Assembly (NCBI RefSeq): GCF_036206005.1
Contig: NZ_CP108143.1
Location: forward strand, 6,415,501 to 6,479,500
Direction: 5' to 3'
From: Streptomyces sp. NBC_00178
GTDB taxonomy: Bacteria; Actinomycetota; Actinomycetes; Streptomycetales; Streptomycetaceae
DNA length: 64,000 nucleotides
The notes below the pieces were generated by a model. The model was given only the letters and a program-made list of their open reading frames with translations, searched no databases and was not told where the DNA came from. The stretch's first letter is position 1. Every line of letters starts with the position of its first letter. A program made the translations under genes and the position numbers. Positions 8,060-15,503 of this stretch are shown here, one piece after another.

Positions 8060-9200
8060 GGTCGTTCCTTGTTCGGTGCAGTACGGCGGCGATCTGCGCG
8101 CCATAGGTGTCCAGGCCCTCCGCCCCGCTGCCGGGAAGCCCGGTCAGACGGGGCAGGAGGTCCCCGAAGGCGTTGACCTCGCCTACGGTGAAGCGCCGCC
8201 AGCCGGTGGCAGGCAGCAGGTCGACCCCCACGCAGAGCGTGCCGGGGAAGCAGGCGGCGGCCCGCTCGCAGACCGCCAGGGCGGCGCCCCAGCTGCCGCC
8301 CGCCGCCTCCACCGAGGTCCGGACCTGGCCGAGGTCGCCTCGCGCCCCTCCCAGATGCAGGTTGGTCATGGGGTGCCGGCTGGTACGCACGACCGCGTGC
8401 GTCGCCCGGCCCGCGACCACCACGACCCGGAGGTCGGCGACCCGGCCCCGCTGGGACGCCTTGGGCAGCCAGCGCTCGATGTGCAATCCGTCGGGCGCCA
8501 GGGCGTCTATGAGCGCGGCCACCTCGCCCTCCGTCGTGCACCTGCGCACCCGCAGCGAGTTGAACAGCCGGCCGGCGGCGTCCCGCTCCACCGAGGTGGC
8601 CGCGCGGACCCTCCCCGGACCGGCCGTCTCCAGGGCGACCACCCCGGAGGCCGACGAACCGTGAGCCGGCTTCACGAACACCCGGGGCATCCGGTGATCG
8701 GACATCAGCGCACGCACGTCCGCCCAGCCACGCACCGGCCCGGCTCCTGGCCCCGATGTGGGGGAGTCCGGTACGGGCACCCCCGCGGCATCCAGGACAC
8801 CGTGGCAGATCCGCTTGTCGAACAGCACCGCGATGTCCTGCGGAGCGTCCAGCATCTCCGCCCCCGCGGCGCCTGCGGCCCGCGCGACGTCCCGCACGGC
8901 CGCGGTGAAACGGGCGTACCAGCGGGCCGAACCCTCCACTCTCGTCGGATCGTCGGTCCCGCGCAGGAGCCTGTCCACCTCCGCGTCCTCCCCCGGGGAG
9001 TCGACGCGCACGGTCTCCCCTGGCAGGAAGCCGGCATCGCCCCGGAGCACGTCGCCCCGCAGGACATCGGCCCAGGAGACCGTGCGCGCCGCCGGGAGCC
9101 CGGCCGCGCGCACGGCGTCCTGGAAGAGGCCGACCCTGCGGTTGCCGGGGATGCCGACCACCGCGAGGCGCGGGGGCGCGCTACTCGCTGACTGCGACAT
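8040..9200 (-). CDS. STM4014 family ATP-grasp protein
   Basis: ATG 9200 lies inside the last codons of the upstream STM4015 gene (20-base overlap); the product has 386 residues. ATP-grasp features are visible in order: DKRICHGVLDAAGVPVPDS (entry of the N-lobe), RVFVKPAHGSSASGVVALE (ATP-binding lysine and glycine-rich flap), and GVDLLP...TVGEVNAFGDLLP (Mg-binding acidic and Asn residues). ATP-grasp ligases join a carboxylate to an amine or thiol through an acyl-phosphate. Next to radical SAM enzymes they often modify peptides. A Met start further upstream would add arginine-rich sequence unlike the family and is rejected. The partner substrate may be the neighbouring LRR protein, which is inference. 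Confidence 0.9.
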   Translation of the reverse strand: MSQSASSAPPRLAVVGIPGNRRVGLFQDAVRAAGLPAARTVSWADVLRGDVLRGDAGFLPGETVRVDSPGEDAEVDRLLRGTDDPTRVEGSARWYARFTAAVRDVARAAGAAGAEMLDAPQDIAVLFDKRICHGVLDAAGVPVPDSPTSGPGAGPVRGWADVRALMSDHRMPRVFVKPAHGSSASGVVALETAGPGRVRAATSVERDAAGRLFNSLRVRRCTTEGEVAALIDALAPDGLHIERWLPKASQRGRVADLRVVVVAGRATHAVVRTSRHPMTNLHLGGARGDLGQVRTSVEAAGGSWGAALAVCERAAACFPGTLCVGVDLLPATGWRRFTVGEVNAFGDLLPRLTGLPGSGAEGLDTYGAQIAAVLHRTRNDRATHAP

Positions 9201-10149
9201 AGCGCGACTCGTCGTCCTCGTCGTCCCAGTCCTCGGCCCCTTCGAGATCGACCCGTATGCCCGCCCGGGCGCACAGGTCCTCGATACGGGCGACGTACGG
9301 GGCGCTGAGGTAGTGGTGGTGCAGATCGAGGGCCGAGAGATGGGTGAGCGGCTGCCCGCCCAGCAGGGCCTCGGCACCCGCATCGCTGAGGGTGCCCATC
9401 GCGAGGGACAGGGAGTCGAGCCGCGCGACGACCGGCGCCGAGGCGACCGCGACGGCTATCTCGTCCTGGATCTCGCTGTTCTGCAGACCGAGATGGCGCA
9501 GTGCGGGATACGCGGCGCCGGACAGCACGGGGGCCAGGTCGGCGACGGACGCGTCACCGCCGTACCACTCGGAGCCGAACCAGAACTCCAGGTGTTCCAG
9601 CGACGGCAGTCCGGACGCGCCGACCGCGCGGACGACGTGTCCGGGCAGGCCGCCGGACTCGAACCGGAGCGACTTCAGTGCCGCGTGCCGGACAGGGCGC
9701 AGCCGGAGGTTCTCCCCGTCCGAGACGGACTCCCCACAGCCTCGCACCGTCAGTTCCTCCAGCAGCGGGAGGGCTTCGAGTACCGGGGTGATGTCGCACA
9801 TCTGCAGCCAGGACAGCTCGCACTCCTCGCTCTCCACATCGGCGAGGAACAGAGCGCGCAGGGCCGGGAATCGGTGTGCGTCCGCGGCGATCGCCTCGAC
9901 CACCGGCCGGAAGGACGAGTACTCGTCCTCCCACCAGGGCCCGATCAGCAGTGCCCTCACCCCGGCCGGATCGACCTCATCGAGGAAGCGCCGCCAGTGC
10001 TCGGTGAACGTCTCCCCGCCCCAGGCGCACTCCAGCCGCCACGCCACCGATCCGGGTGCGGGCGGTGTCGCGGCTTCCGCGGCGTCGGTGGCGGGCAGGG
10101 TGAGGACGGGCAGGCCGTGGAAGACGTCCGGGTGAACGATGTCGGTCAT
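9181..10149 (-). CDS. STM4015 family leucine-rich-repeat protein, second copy
   Basis: This 322-residue protein is a paralogue of the gene just upstream, with a nine-base gap between them. It has an N-terminal acidic region (VAWRLECAWGGETFTEHWRRF), then leucine-rich segments of the ribonuclease-inhibitor type, for example LPSLEHLEFWFGSEW, YPALRHLGLQNSEIQDEIAV and LTHLSALDLHHHYLS. LRR arcs bind proteins. It contains no catalytic motif that I can see. The C-terminus after the repeats is short and acidic (EDWDDEDDE) and ends SRYVAVSE. The other copy ends in nearly the same way, so the tail is conserved beyond the LRR fold. Its last codons overlap the ATP-grasp gene, which points to coupled synthesis. 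Confidence 0.9.
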   Translation of the reverse strand: MTDIVHPDVFHGLPVLTLPATDAAEAATPPAPGSVAWRLECAWGGETFTEHWRRFLDEVDPAGVRALLIGPWWEDEYSSFRPVVEAIAADAHRFPALRALFLADVESEECELSWLQMCDITPVLEALPLLEELTVRGCGESVSDGENLRLRPVRHAALKSLRFESGGLPGHVVRAVGASGLPSLEHLEFWFGSEWYGGDASVADLAPVLSGAAYPALRHLGLQNSEIQDEIAVAVASAPVVARLDSLSLAMGTLSDAGAEALLGGQPLTHLSALDLHHHYLSAPYVARIEDLCARAGIRVDLEGAEDWDDEDDESRYVAVSE

Positions 10150-10158
10150 CGGGGGCCC

Positions 10159-11115
10159 CTACTCCGCGACCGCGGTATAGCGTCCGGCGGCCCCGCGGTC
10201 GTCCCAGGGTTCGCAGCGCTCGGACAGGTCGACGGCGACGCCGTGCGGGGCGAGCGCCTCGGTCAGCCGACGTTCCATCGGCTCGCTCAGGAAGTGGTGG
10301 TGCAGGTCGAGTGCTTCGAGATGGATGAGCGGCTGGCCCTCCAGCAGCGCGGCCGCGCCCTCGTCGCCCAGCGTGCCGTTCGACAGGTCGAGCGTGCGGA
10401 GCCTGGCGACGAGCGGGGCCGAACCGATCGCGGCCGCGATCTCGTTCTGCAGCTCGCTGTTGCGCAGACCGAGGTGCCGGAGCCGGGGGAAGCGGGTGCC
10501 CGTGAGCAGTGGCGCCAGGTCCGGGACGACGGCGTCGCCGCCGTACGCGGACACACCCAGCCAGAGGTCCAGGCTCTCCAGCGCGGGCAGTTCGCTGTCC
10601 AGCAGACCGCGCAGCGCCACGGCCGGAAGACCTCCGCTCTCGATGGTGAGCTCACGCAGGGACGTGTGCTCGACGGGCGGGAAGACCAGGCCCGTGCCGC
10701 CGCGGACACCGAGATGGGTCAGGGCCGGGAAGGCCGTGAGGAGGGCGGTGACGTCGGACTGCTCGATCCAGGAGATCTCCGCCTCCTCCATCACCAGGTC
10801 TCCGACGAAGACCGCCGTGAGCGAGGTCAGCCGGCCGGCCGCGGCGACGACGAGCCCGATCGGGTAGGACGAGTCCTCCTCGTACGACTCGCCCCACTGC
10901 CCGATGATCAGAGCCCGGACACGGGACGGGTCGACCGCGCCGAGGAAGGCGTCGAACTCCTCCTCCCAGCTCACGTCCCCCTCCGGGCCGAACGGGTCGA
11001 CGCTGATGCGCCAGGCCACGGCCTCGGCCGCGGGACGCGCCGACTCCTCGGTCTCGCGCTGGAAATCGACGGCTTGGAGGCCGAGCAACTCGTGCAGACG
11101 GTCCGCGTTGGACAT
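10159..11115 (-). CDS. STM4015 family leucine-rich-repeat protein, first copy
   Basis: ATG 11115 has an AGGAG ribosome site (reverse strand, 11125-11129) and opens the six-gene operon; the product has 318 residues. The layout matches the second copy: N-terminal VAWRISVDPFG and WEEEFDAFLGAVDPSRVRAL, then LRR-type segments (HTSLRELTIESGGLP, FPRLRHLGLRNSELQNEIAA, LIHLEALDLHHHFLS) and a C-terminal CEPWDDRGAAGRYTAVAE. The two copies share the order of segments and the RY-x-AV-x-E end but differ widely elsewhere, so the duplication is old or the copies have diverged in role. The 195-base divergent region in front presumably holds the operon promoter. The role is unknown; a substrate or scaffold for the modifying enzymes is plausible. 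Confidence 0.9.
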   Translation of the reverse strand: MSNADRLHELLGLQAVDFQRETEESARPAAEAVAWRISVDPFGPEGDVSWEEEFDAFLGAVDPSRVRALIIGQWGESYEEDSSYPIGLVVAAAGRLTSLTAVFVGDLVMEEAEISWIEQSDVTALLTAFPALTHLGVRGGTGLVFPPVEHTSLRELTIESGGLPAVALRGLLDSELPALESLDLWLGVSAYGGDAVVPDLAPLLTGTRFPRLRHLGLRNSELQNEIAAAIGSAPLVARLRTLDLSNGTLGDEGAAALLEGQPLIHLEALDLHHHFLSEPMERRLTEALAPHGVAVDLSERCEPWDDRGAAGRYTAVAE

Positions 11116-11310
11116 GGCACTGAGCTCCTGTTGCTGGGGACGGCTGATGTTCCGCAAGGTTTATCAAGGGCCACTGACAACTCCGTGACCGGGCCCCGCC
11201 GACGCCGCTCGGCCCGGCCGGACCGCGTCCGTCGACGGATTGTCAGACCCCTCTCGTAGCGTTTCATCTGTGACCGGCACAGGGGGTGCCGGGGCGGAGG
11301 GGAGACGTCT

Positions 11311-11637
11311 GTGTACCGGCAGGGCGACGTACTGATGGTGGCGCTGGACGAGTCGGAGGTGCCCGCGCACTTCCTCGACGCGCCGGGTGAACTGCGGGAC
11401 GGCCGGGGGAGGCTGGTCCTGGCGCTCGGCGAAGTCACCGGCCACGCGCACGCCGTGCAGGGGCCCGGCAGGCTGATGCGGGAGGCGGGCCCCTTCGGCC
11501 CGATGCTGCTCCACCTGCCCGACGGCGGACGCGTGGTGCACGAGGAACACGCGGCGATAGCACTGCCCAAGGGCTGGTTCCGCGTCGTCCGGCAGCGCGA
11601 GTACGCACCCGGCGCGGTCCGGATCGTCGCGGACTGA
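11311..11637 (+). CDS. Small His-rich beta-type protein, function unknown
   Basis: This 108-residue protein begins at GTG 11311 behind GGAGGGGAG (11297-11305). It looks like a compact all-beta domain: MYRQGDVLMVAL, a turn with RGRLVLALGEV, then TGHAHAVQG, then LLHLPDGGRVVHEEHAAIAL and PKGWFRVVRQREYAPGAVR. The two histidine groups (GHAH and HEEH) are spaced as in small metal-binding barrels, but I cannot name a characterised family. It lies 133 bases before the DUF6745 gene on the same strand and is divergent from the STM4015 operon, so the two are probably co-transcribed. Homologues that I recall from Streptomyces keep this pairing. Confidence 0.75.
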   Translation: MYRQGDVLMVALDESEVPAHFLDAPGELRDGRGRLVLALGEVTGHAHAVQGPGRLMREAGPFGPMLLHLPDGGRVVHEEHAAIALPKGWFRVVRQREYAPGAVRIVAD

Positions 11638-11770
11638 CAGCGCCGGTGGCGCCGCGGGCGGCAGGCCGTGAGGAGCGGTCGCCGGGCGGGCACACCGGGC
11701 GGGCACATCGGACGGGCACAAGAGTGACAGCAGGCATGACAGGCAGAGCGGGAACAGGGGACGGGGCACA

Positions 11771-12775
11771 GTGATGCAGTACGTGAACGCGTGGCGGGCG
11801 GTCGCGGCGGCGACCGGCAGGGCCGACCGGAGTGCGGCCGAGGACGGGGTGCGGCTTGCCTACCGCCGTGCGGGACTGGCCGAGCCCGAGCACGTCATCT
11901 GGGCGGACTCGCCCAAGGCGGCGGTGGAGGCGGTGGAGAAGCTGGTCGGTGCCGGACGCTCCGTCCGCGAGGAGGTGCGCACCCGCCCATGGGCCCAGGA
12001 GCGCCGAAGGATCTACGACGAGCTGGGCCCCGCGGGCTGGTCCGCGCTGTGGTCGGCCACCGGCGCCCAGTTGTGGGAGACCACCGCCGCGCTGGCCGAC
12101 CGGATCCGGACCGGGATCGTCGCCGAGCTCGCCACCCGGCCCGAGGACGAGTCGGACGTCCGCCTCGTCCTGCTGGACGCGGTCCTGGGCCAGCACGACG
12201 CGGCCTGGCTCGCGGCCTTCGAAGGCCGGGGCGACCGGCTGACCGGGCTGGCCGAGGTCGCCAGGAACGCCGGCTGGTGGTGGCCCTACGAGCACGCGGT
12301 GGTGATCAGCGAGCGGCCCGAAGCGCTCCACCGGGACGAGGCGGGACGGCTCGACCGGGGCGACGGGCCGGCCCTCGCCTATCCCGACGGCTTCGCCCTC
12401 CACGCCTGGCGCGGAATGCCCGTGCCCGCCGAGTTCCTCGATTCGCTGGGGACGCTGACACCCGAACGCATACGTGCCGAGGAGAACGCGGAACTGCGGC
12501 GCGTGATGCTCGAGTACTACGGATACGACCGCTACCTCACCGAATCGGGTGCGCAGCCCGTGCACCAGGACGAGACCGGAATCCTGTGGTGCATAGCGAT
12601 GGAGGGCGACGAGGACGTCGCGATGGTCGAAGTGGTCAACTCCACGCCGGAGCCGGACGGAACGCACCGTACCTACTGGCTCCGGGTCCCCCCGAGGACC
12701 CGGACCGCGAAGGAGGGTGTGGCGTGGACCTTCGGGCTCGACGGGGACGCCTACGCGCCGACGCGGCAGACCTGA
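11771..12775 (+). CDS. DUF6745-like protein
   Basis: The product has 334 residues; GTG 11771 and ATG 11774 are both possible starts. The N-terminal half is helical (AWRAVAAATGRADRSAAEDG... and QERRRIYDELGPAGWSALWS). A motif RPEALHRDEAGRLDRGDGP with AYPDGFALHAWRGMPVP follows (about residues 190-220) and resembles a short repeat found in many bacterial proteins of unknown role. The C-terminal part holds ENAELRRVMLEYYGYDRYL, HQDETGILW and VVNSTPEPDGTHRTYWLRVP, a block highly conserved in DUF6745 proteins. There is no signal peptide or enzyme motif. It follows the His-rich small gene and sits next to the STM4015 genes. Function unknown. Confidence 0.78.
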   Translation: MMQYVNAWRAVAAATGRADRSAAEDGVRLAYRRAGLAEPEHVIWADSPKAAVEAVEKLVGAGRSVREEVRTRPWAQERRRIYDELGPAGWSALWSATGAQLWETTAALADRIRTGIVAELATRPEDESDVRLVLLDAVLGQHDAAWLAAFEGRGDRLTGLAEVARNAGWWWPYEHAVVISERPEALHRDEAGRLDRGDGPALAYPDGFALHAWRGMPVPAEFLDSLGTLTPERIRAEENAELRRVMLEYYGYDRYLTESGAQPVHQDETGILWCIAMEGDEDVAMVEVVNSTPEPDGTHRTYWLRVPPRTRTAKEGVAWTFGLDGDAYAPTRQT

Positions 12776-12844
12776 CCGGATCGCGGCAGGGGCGCGACAT
12801 CCGTGAGGGGTCCCGCGCGGGCGCCGGGGTTGCGGGCGGCCGGT

Positions 12845-12872
12845 ACCTCCTGACCGGAGAGAGCCAGGAGGT
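12845..12872. terminator. Weak hairpin between convergent genes
   Basis: ACCTCCTG (12845-12852) pairs with CAGGAGGT (12865-12872) across twelve bases, between the DUF6745 stop and the TetR stop. The short stem makes terminator activity only possible. Confidence 0.3.
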
Positions 12873-12887
12873 CAGGCAGCCACGCGG

Positions 12888-13499
12888 TCAGGCGGTCAGC
12901 GCCGCGTGGTCGATGCCGAGTTCGCGGGCAAGCGCCTCCTCGGTCCACCGCAGCATGGTCGCTCTGGACAGGGGACCCGCGTACGACGTCATCTGGACCG
13001 CCAGGCCGTCGAGCAGGGCGGTCAGCCGCCAGGCCACCGACATGGGGTCGTCGCACCGGAACTCACCCGCCGCGGCGCCCTCGTCGATGACCTCCGCCAG
13101 CTCCGCCTTCCACTGCTGGTCGAGATCGCCGGCGACCTCCCGGAGCGCGGGATCCCGCAAGGAGGAGGCCCAGCCCTCGATCCAGAGCCGCCACCCCTTG
13201 GCCTGGCCGGTCGGCGCGTACCAGCGTACGGCGGCGCGCAGCCGCCGTACGGCGGTGGTGCGGCGGGTCAGCAGCTTGCGCAGATGCGCCAGGTCGGCCT
13301 CCGCGGCGTAGGCGAACGCGGCGGCCACCAGCTTCTCCTTGGTCGAGAAGTGGTACAGCACCAGTGCGTTGCTCACCCCGAGTACGGACGCCACGTCGGC
13401 GATCCGGACCGCGGCCACACCCCGTACCTCGATCTGCTCGACCGCAGCACGCAGGAGCTCCTCCCGACGCTCCGCCACGCTCAGCCGTACTCTCGCCAC
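12888..13499 (-). CDS. TetR-family transcriptional regulator
   Basis: The 203-residue protein starts at GTG 13499. The N-terminal HTH (about residues 10-58) reads RREELLRAAVEQIEVRGVAA, then VASVLGVSNALVLYHFSTKE, the classic TetR recognition helix with the LYHFSTKEKL end. The rest is a helical ligand-binding and dimer domain; TRRTTAVRRLRAAVRWYAPT and the RLWIEGWASSLRDPALREV block suggest the BetI-like TetR_C subfamily. It lies 61 bases downstream of the amino acid dehydrogenase gene on the same strand. A 20-base inverted repeat sits in front of the dehydrogenase and is the likely operator. The ligand is unknown. Confidence 0.9.
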   Translation of the reverse strand: MARVRLSVAERREELLRAAVEQIEVRGVAAVRIADVASVLGVSNALVLYHFSTKEKLVAAAFAYAAEADLAHLRKLLTRRTTAVRRLRAAVRWYAPTGQAKGWRLWIEGWASSLRDPALREVAGDLDQQWKAELAEVIDEGAAAGEFRCDDPMSVAWRLTALLDGLAVQMTSYAGPLSRATMLRWTEEALARELGIDHAALTA

Positions 13500-13560
13500 G
13501 GAGTCACCCTAGCCAAGCCGACTGCCCGGCCGGACCACCGGGCCACCCGGTCGGGCGGAT

Positions 13561-14760
13561 CTAGGCGTACCAGCCGAACCTCTCCGCCATCACCGGCAGC
13601 CGGTCCGCAACGAGCGCGTGCGCCGCGGCCCGGGGTGTGCACCCGTCCGCCTCCGCGCGCTCCAGGACCGTGCCGATCAGGGACCGCATGGCGCGGCGGG
13701 TGTGGGTGAACGCCTCGTCGGCGTCGGCTCCGATGTCCCCGAACAGGGTCCACCACCACCAGGCGTTCGTACCGGAGTTGACGACCACGTCCGGGAGAAC
13801 CGTGATCCCGCGCCGGGCCAGCAGAGCCTCCGCGTCGGGCAGTACGGGCATGTTCGCCGCCTCCACGATCCAACGAGCCCTGACCGATGCCTGCTTCACG
13901 GCGTCCACGGCGTAGGACACCGCGGCGGGAACCAGCACCTCGGCGTCCGCCGCCAGCCAGGCGTCGGCGGGCAGTTCCTCGTCCCCCGGGCGCAATGCCC
14001 CCCGGTCCACCGTGCCGAACGCGTCCCGTGCGGCGAGCAGGGACTCGACGTCCAGCCCCGCCGGGTTGGCGATGGTGCCCTTCACATCGGCGACCGCGAC
14101 CACCGTGAGCCCGGCGCGGGACAGGAACCGCGCCGTCGCTCCGCCCATCGTGCCGAGCCCCTGGAGGGATGCACGCGCATCGCGGTACGCCACGCCGGCC
14201 CGGTCGAGTGCGACGAGAGCGGACTCCGCGACACCGCACCCGCCGACCAGTTCGTCCAGTCCGATCCCGTCCACCGTGACCGCGAAGGCGTCCGCCAGGC
14301 GGCGGCGGGCCGCCGCCTCGTCGTCGAGCAGCGGAAAGACCGCCTGCACGGTGGAGACGAGACCCGCCTCCGAGGCCGCCCGGTCCACCACGTCCTGGCT
14401 GAGGCCGAGATCCTCGCCGGTCGTCCATACGCTCTCGACGTACGGACGCACGGCCCGCAGGAAGCGGACGAGGATCCCGTAGGCCTCGGGAGCGCGCGGA
14501 TCGCAGTCGATGCCGCCCTTGGCCCCGCCCAGCGGGATGTAGCGCGCCCCGGTGTCGTCGGCGTCGAAGTGCAGGGCCTCCTTCATGGTCATGCCCCGGG
14601 CCAGGCCCGCCACCTCCGCGAGGGTGCAGCCCTGCCTCATGCGCAGCCCTCCGCTCGACACGCCGCGCACCAGGCGGTCCACGACCAGATAGCCCTCGGT
14701 CCCGGTGACGTGGTCGGTCCAGGTCAGGGAGATCAGCGGGGCGGTGGAGGGGGGCGTCAC
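13561..14760 (-). CDS. Glu/Leu/Phe/Val dehydrogenase family enzyme
   Basis: The 399-residue protein starts at GTG 14760. The N-terminal dimerisation/catalytic domain has GGLRMRQGCTLAEVAGLARGMTMKEA and RYIPLGGAKGGID (about residues 37-82), which hold the substrate-binding lysines of the Glu/Leu/Phe/Val dehydrogenase fold. The NAD domain follows with ASLQGLGTMGGATARFLSRAG (GxGxxG, about 195) and AANMPVLPDAEALLARRG and NSGTNAWWWW near the end. These enzymes oxidatively deaminate amino acids to 2-oxo acids with NAD(P). It is shorter than hexameric GDH and closer in length to leucine or valine dehydrogenases; the substrate is not fixed by sequence. The tetR gene follows it. Confidence 0.85.
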   Translation of the reverse strand: MTPPSTAPLISLTWTDHVTGTEGYLVVDRLVRGVSSGGLRMRQGCTLAEVAGLARGMTMKEALHFDADDTGARYIPLGGAKGGIDCDPRAPEAYGILVRFLRAVRPYVESVWTTGEDLGLSQDVVDRAASEAGLVSTVQAVFPLLDDEAAARRRLADAFAVTVDGIGLDELVGGCGVAESALVALDRAGVAYRDARASLQGLGTMGGATARFLSRAGLTVVAVADVKGTIANPAGLDVESLLAARDAFGTVDRGALRPGDEELPADAWLAADAEVLVPAAVSYAVDAVKQASVRARWIVEAANMPVLPDAEALLARRGITVLPDVVVNSGTNAWWWWTLFGDIGADADEAFTHTRRAMRSLIGTVLERAEADGCTPRAAAHALVADRLPVMAERFGWYA

Positions 14761-14791
14761 AGGGCGGCTCCGGGGCGGCTCGGCGTAGATG

Positions 14792-14811
14792 TACTGAACA
14801 GCGAGTCAGTA
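14792..14811. promoter_or_regulatory. Inverted repeat, likely TetR operator
   Basis: TACTGA (14792-14797) and TCAGTA (14806-14811) form a perfect 6-bp inverted repeat with an eight-base centre. The site is 32 bases upstream of the dehydrogenase start and 105 bases before the divergent PPOX gene. Size and symmetry suit a TetR dimer, and a tetR gene is in the same transcription unit. Confidence 0.55.
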
Positions 14812-14915
14812 TCGAGAGGTGGGCGCCACCTGTCAACGCGCGAGAACCGGCCGACTGCGACGGGTCGGCATCCCGTTCGCGGAATCCTGGAGCCGGTACG
14901 CACGTTGGAGTCGGC

Positions 14916-15356
14916 ATGAGCGACTTCGAACCAGGGCGCGAGGCGCTGCTCCGGCTCCTCGGCGAGCACGACGGCGGTGTGCTGGTCACGATCAAACGCG
15001 ACGGCACGCCTCAGCTGTCCAATGTGAACCACGCGTACGACCCGGCCGACGGGGTGATCAGGGTGTCCGTCACGGAGGGGCGGGCGAAAACCCGTAACCT
15101 CCGCCGCGACCCGCGGGCGAGCTATCACGTGACCAGCCAGGACCGGTGGGCGTGGACCGTGGCGGACGTCTCGGCCGAGCTGACCCGGCCCGCCGAGGAC
15201 CCTCACGACGAGACCGTGGAACAGCTGGTGCGGCTCTACAGGGACATCCGGGGAGAGCACCCCGACTGGGACGAGTACCGGCGTGCGATGGTCGAGGACC
15301 GCAGGGTCGTCCTCACCCTCCGGATCGAGCACGTGTACGGGCAGCCGCGTGCCTGA
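14916..15356 (+). CDS. PPOX-class (F420-dependent-type) oxidoreductase
   Basis: The 146-residue protein starts at ATG 14916 with GGAG about eight bases upstream. It is a single split beta-barrel of the pyridoxamine-phosphate-oxidase fold: GVLVTIKRDGTPQLSNVNHAY, then GVIRVSVTEGRAKTRNLRRD and SYHVTSQDRWAWTVADVSAEL. The KTRNLRRDPR stretch is where members of the actinobacterial F420-binding branch contact the cofactor phosphate. It would use F420H2 or flavin to reduce a small substrate in the cytoplasm. It is transcribed away from the dehydrogenase and may share the control region that contains the inverted repeat. Confidence 0.87.
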   Translation: MSDFEPGREALLRLLGEHDGGVLVTIKRDGTPQLSNVNHAYDPADGVIRVSVTEGRAKTRNLRRDPRASYHVTSQDRWAWTVADVSAELTRPAEDPHDETVEQLVRLYRDIRGEHPDWDEYRRAMVEDRRVVLTLRIEHVYGQPRA

Positions 15357-15503
15357 GGCGTCGACCGCGGGGGAGGGGGCGCCGGACGGGCCCACGGGGT
15401 GCTCCCCGGCCGGGCCTGCGGAATGCTCCGTTCACCGTCGACCCCTCGCTCTGTTCCGCCTCCCGACCATAATGAGACGACACCCACTCCCTCAGGAGAA
15501 GCT

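Noticed and set aside
8758..11259. An 833-codon plus-strand frame across the STM4014 and STM4015 genes
   Set aside because: It is antisense to well-supported genes, low in hydrophobic order and without motifs.
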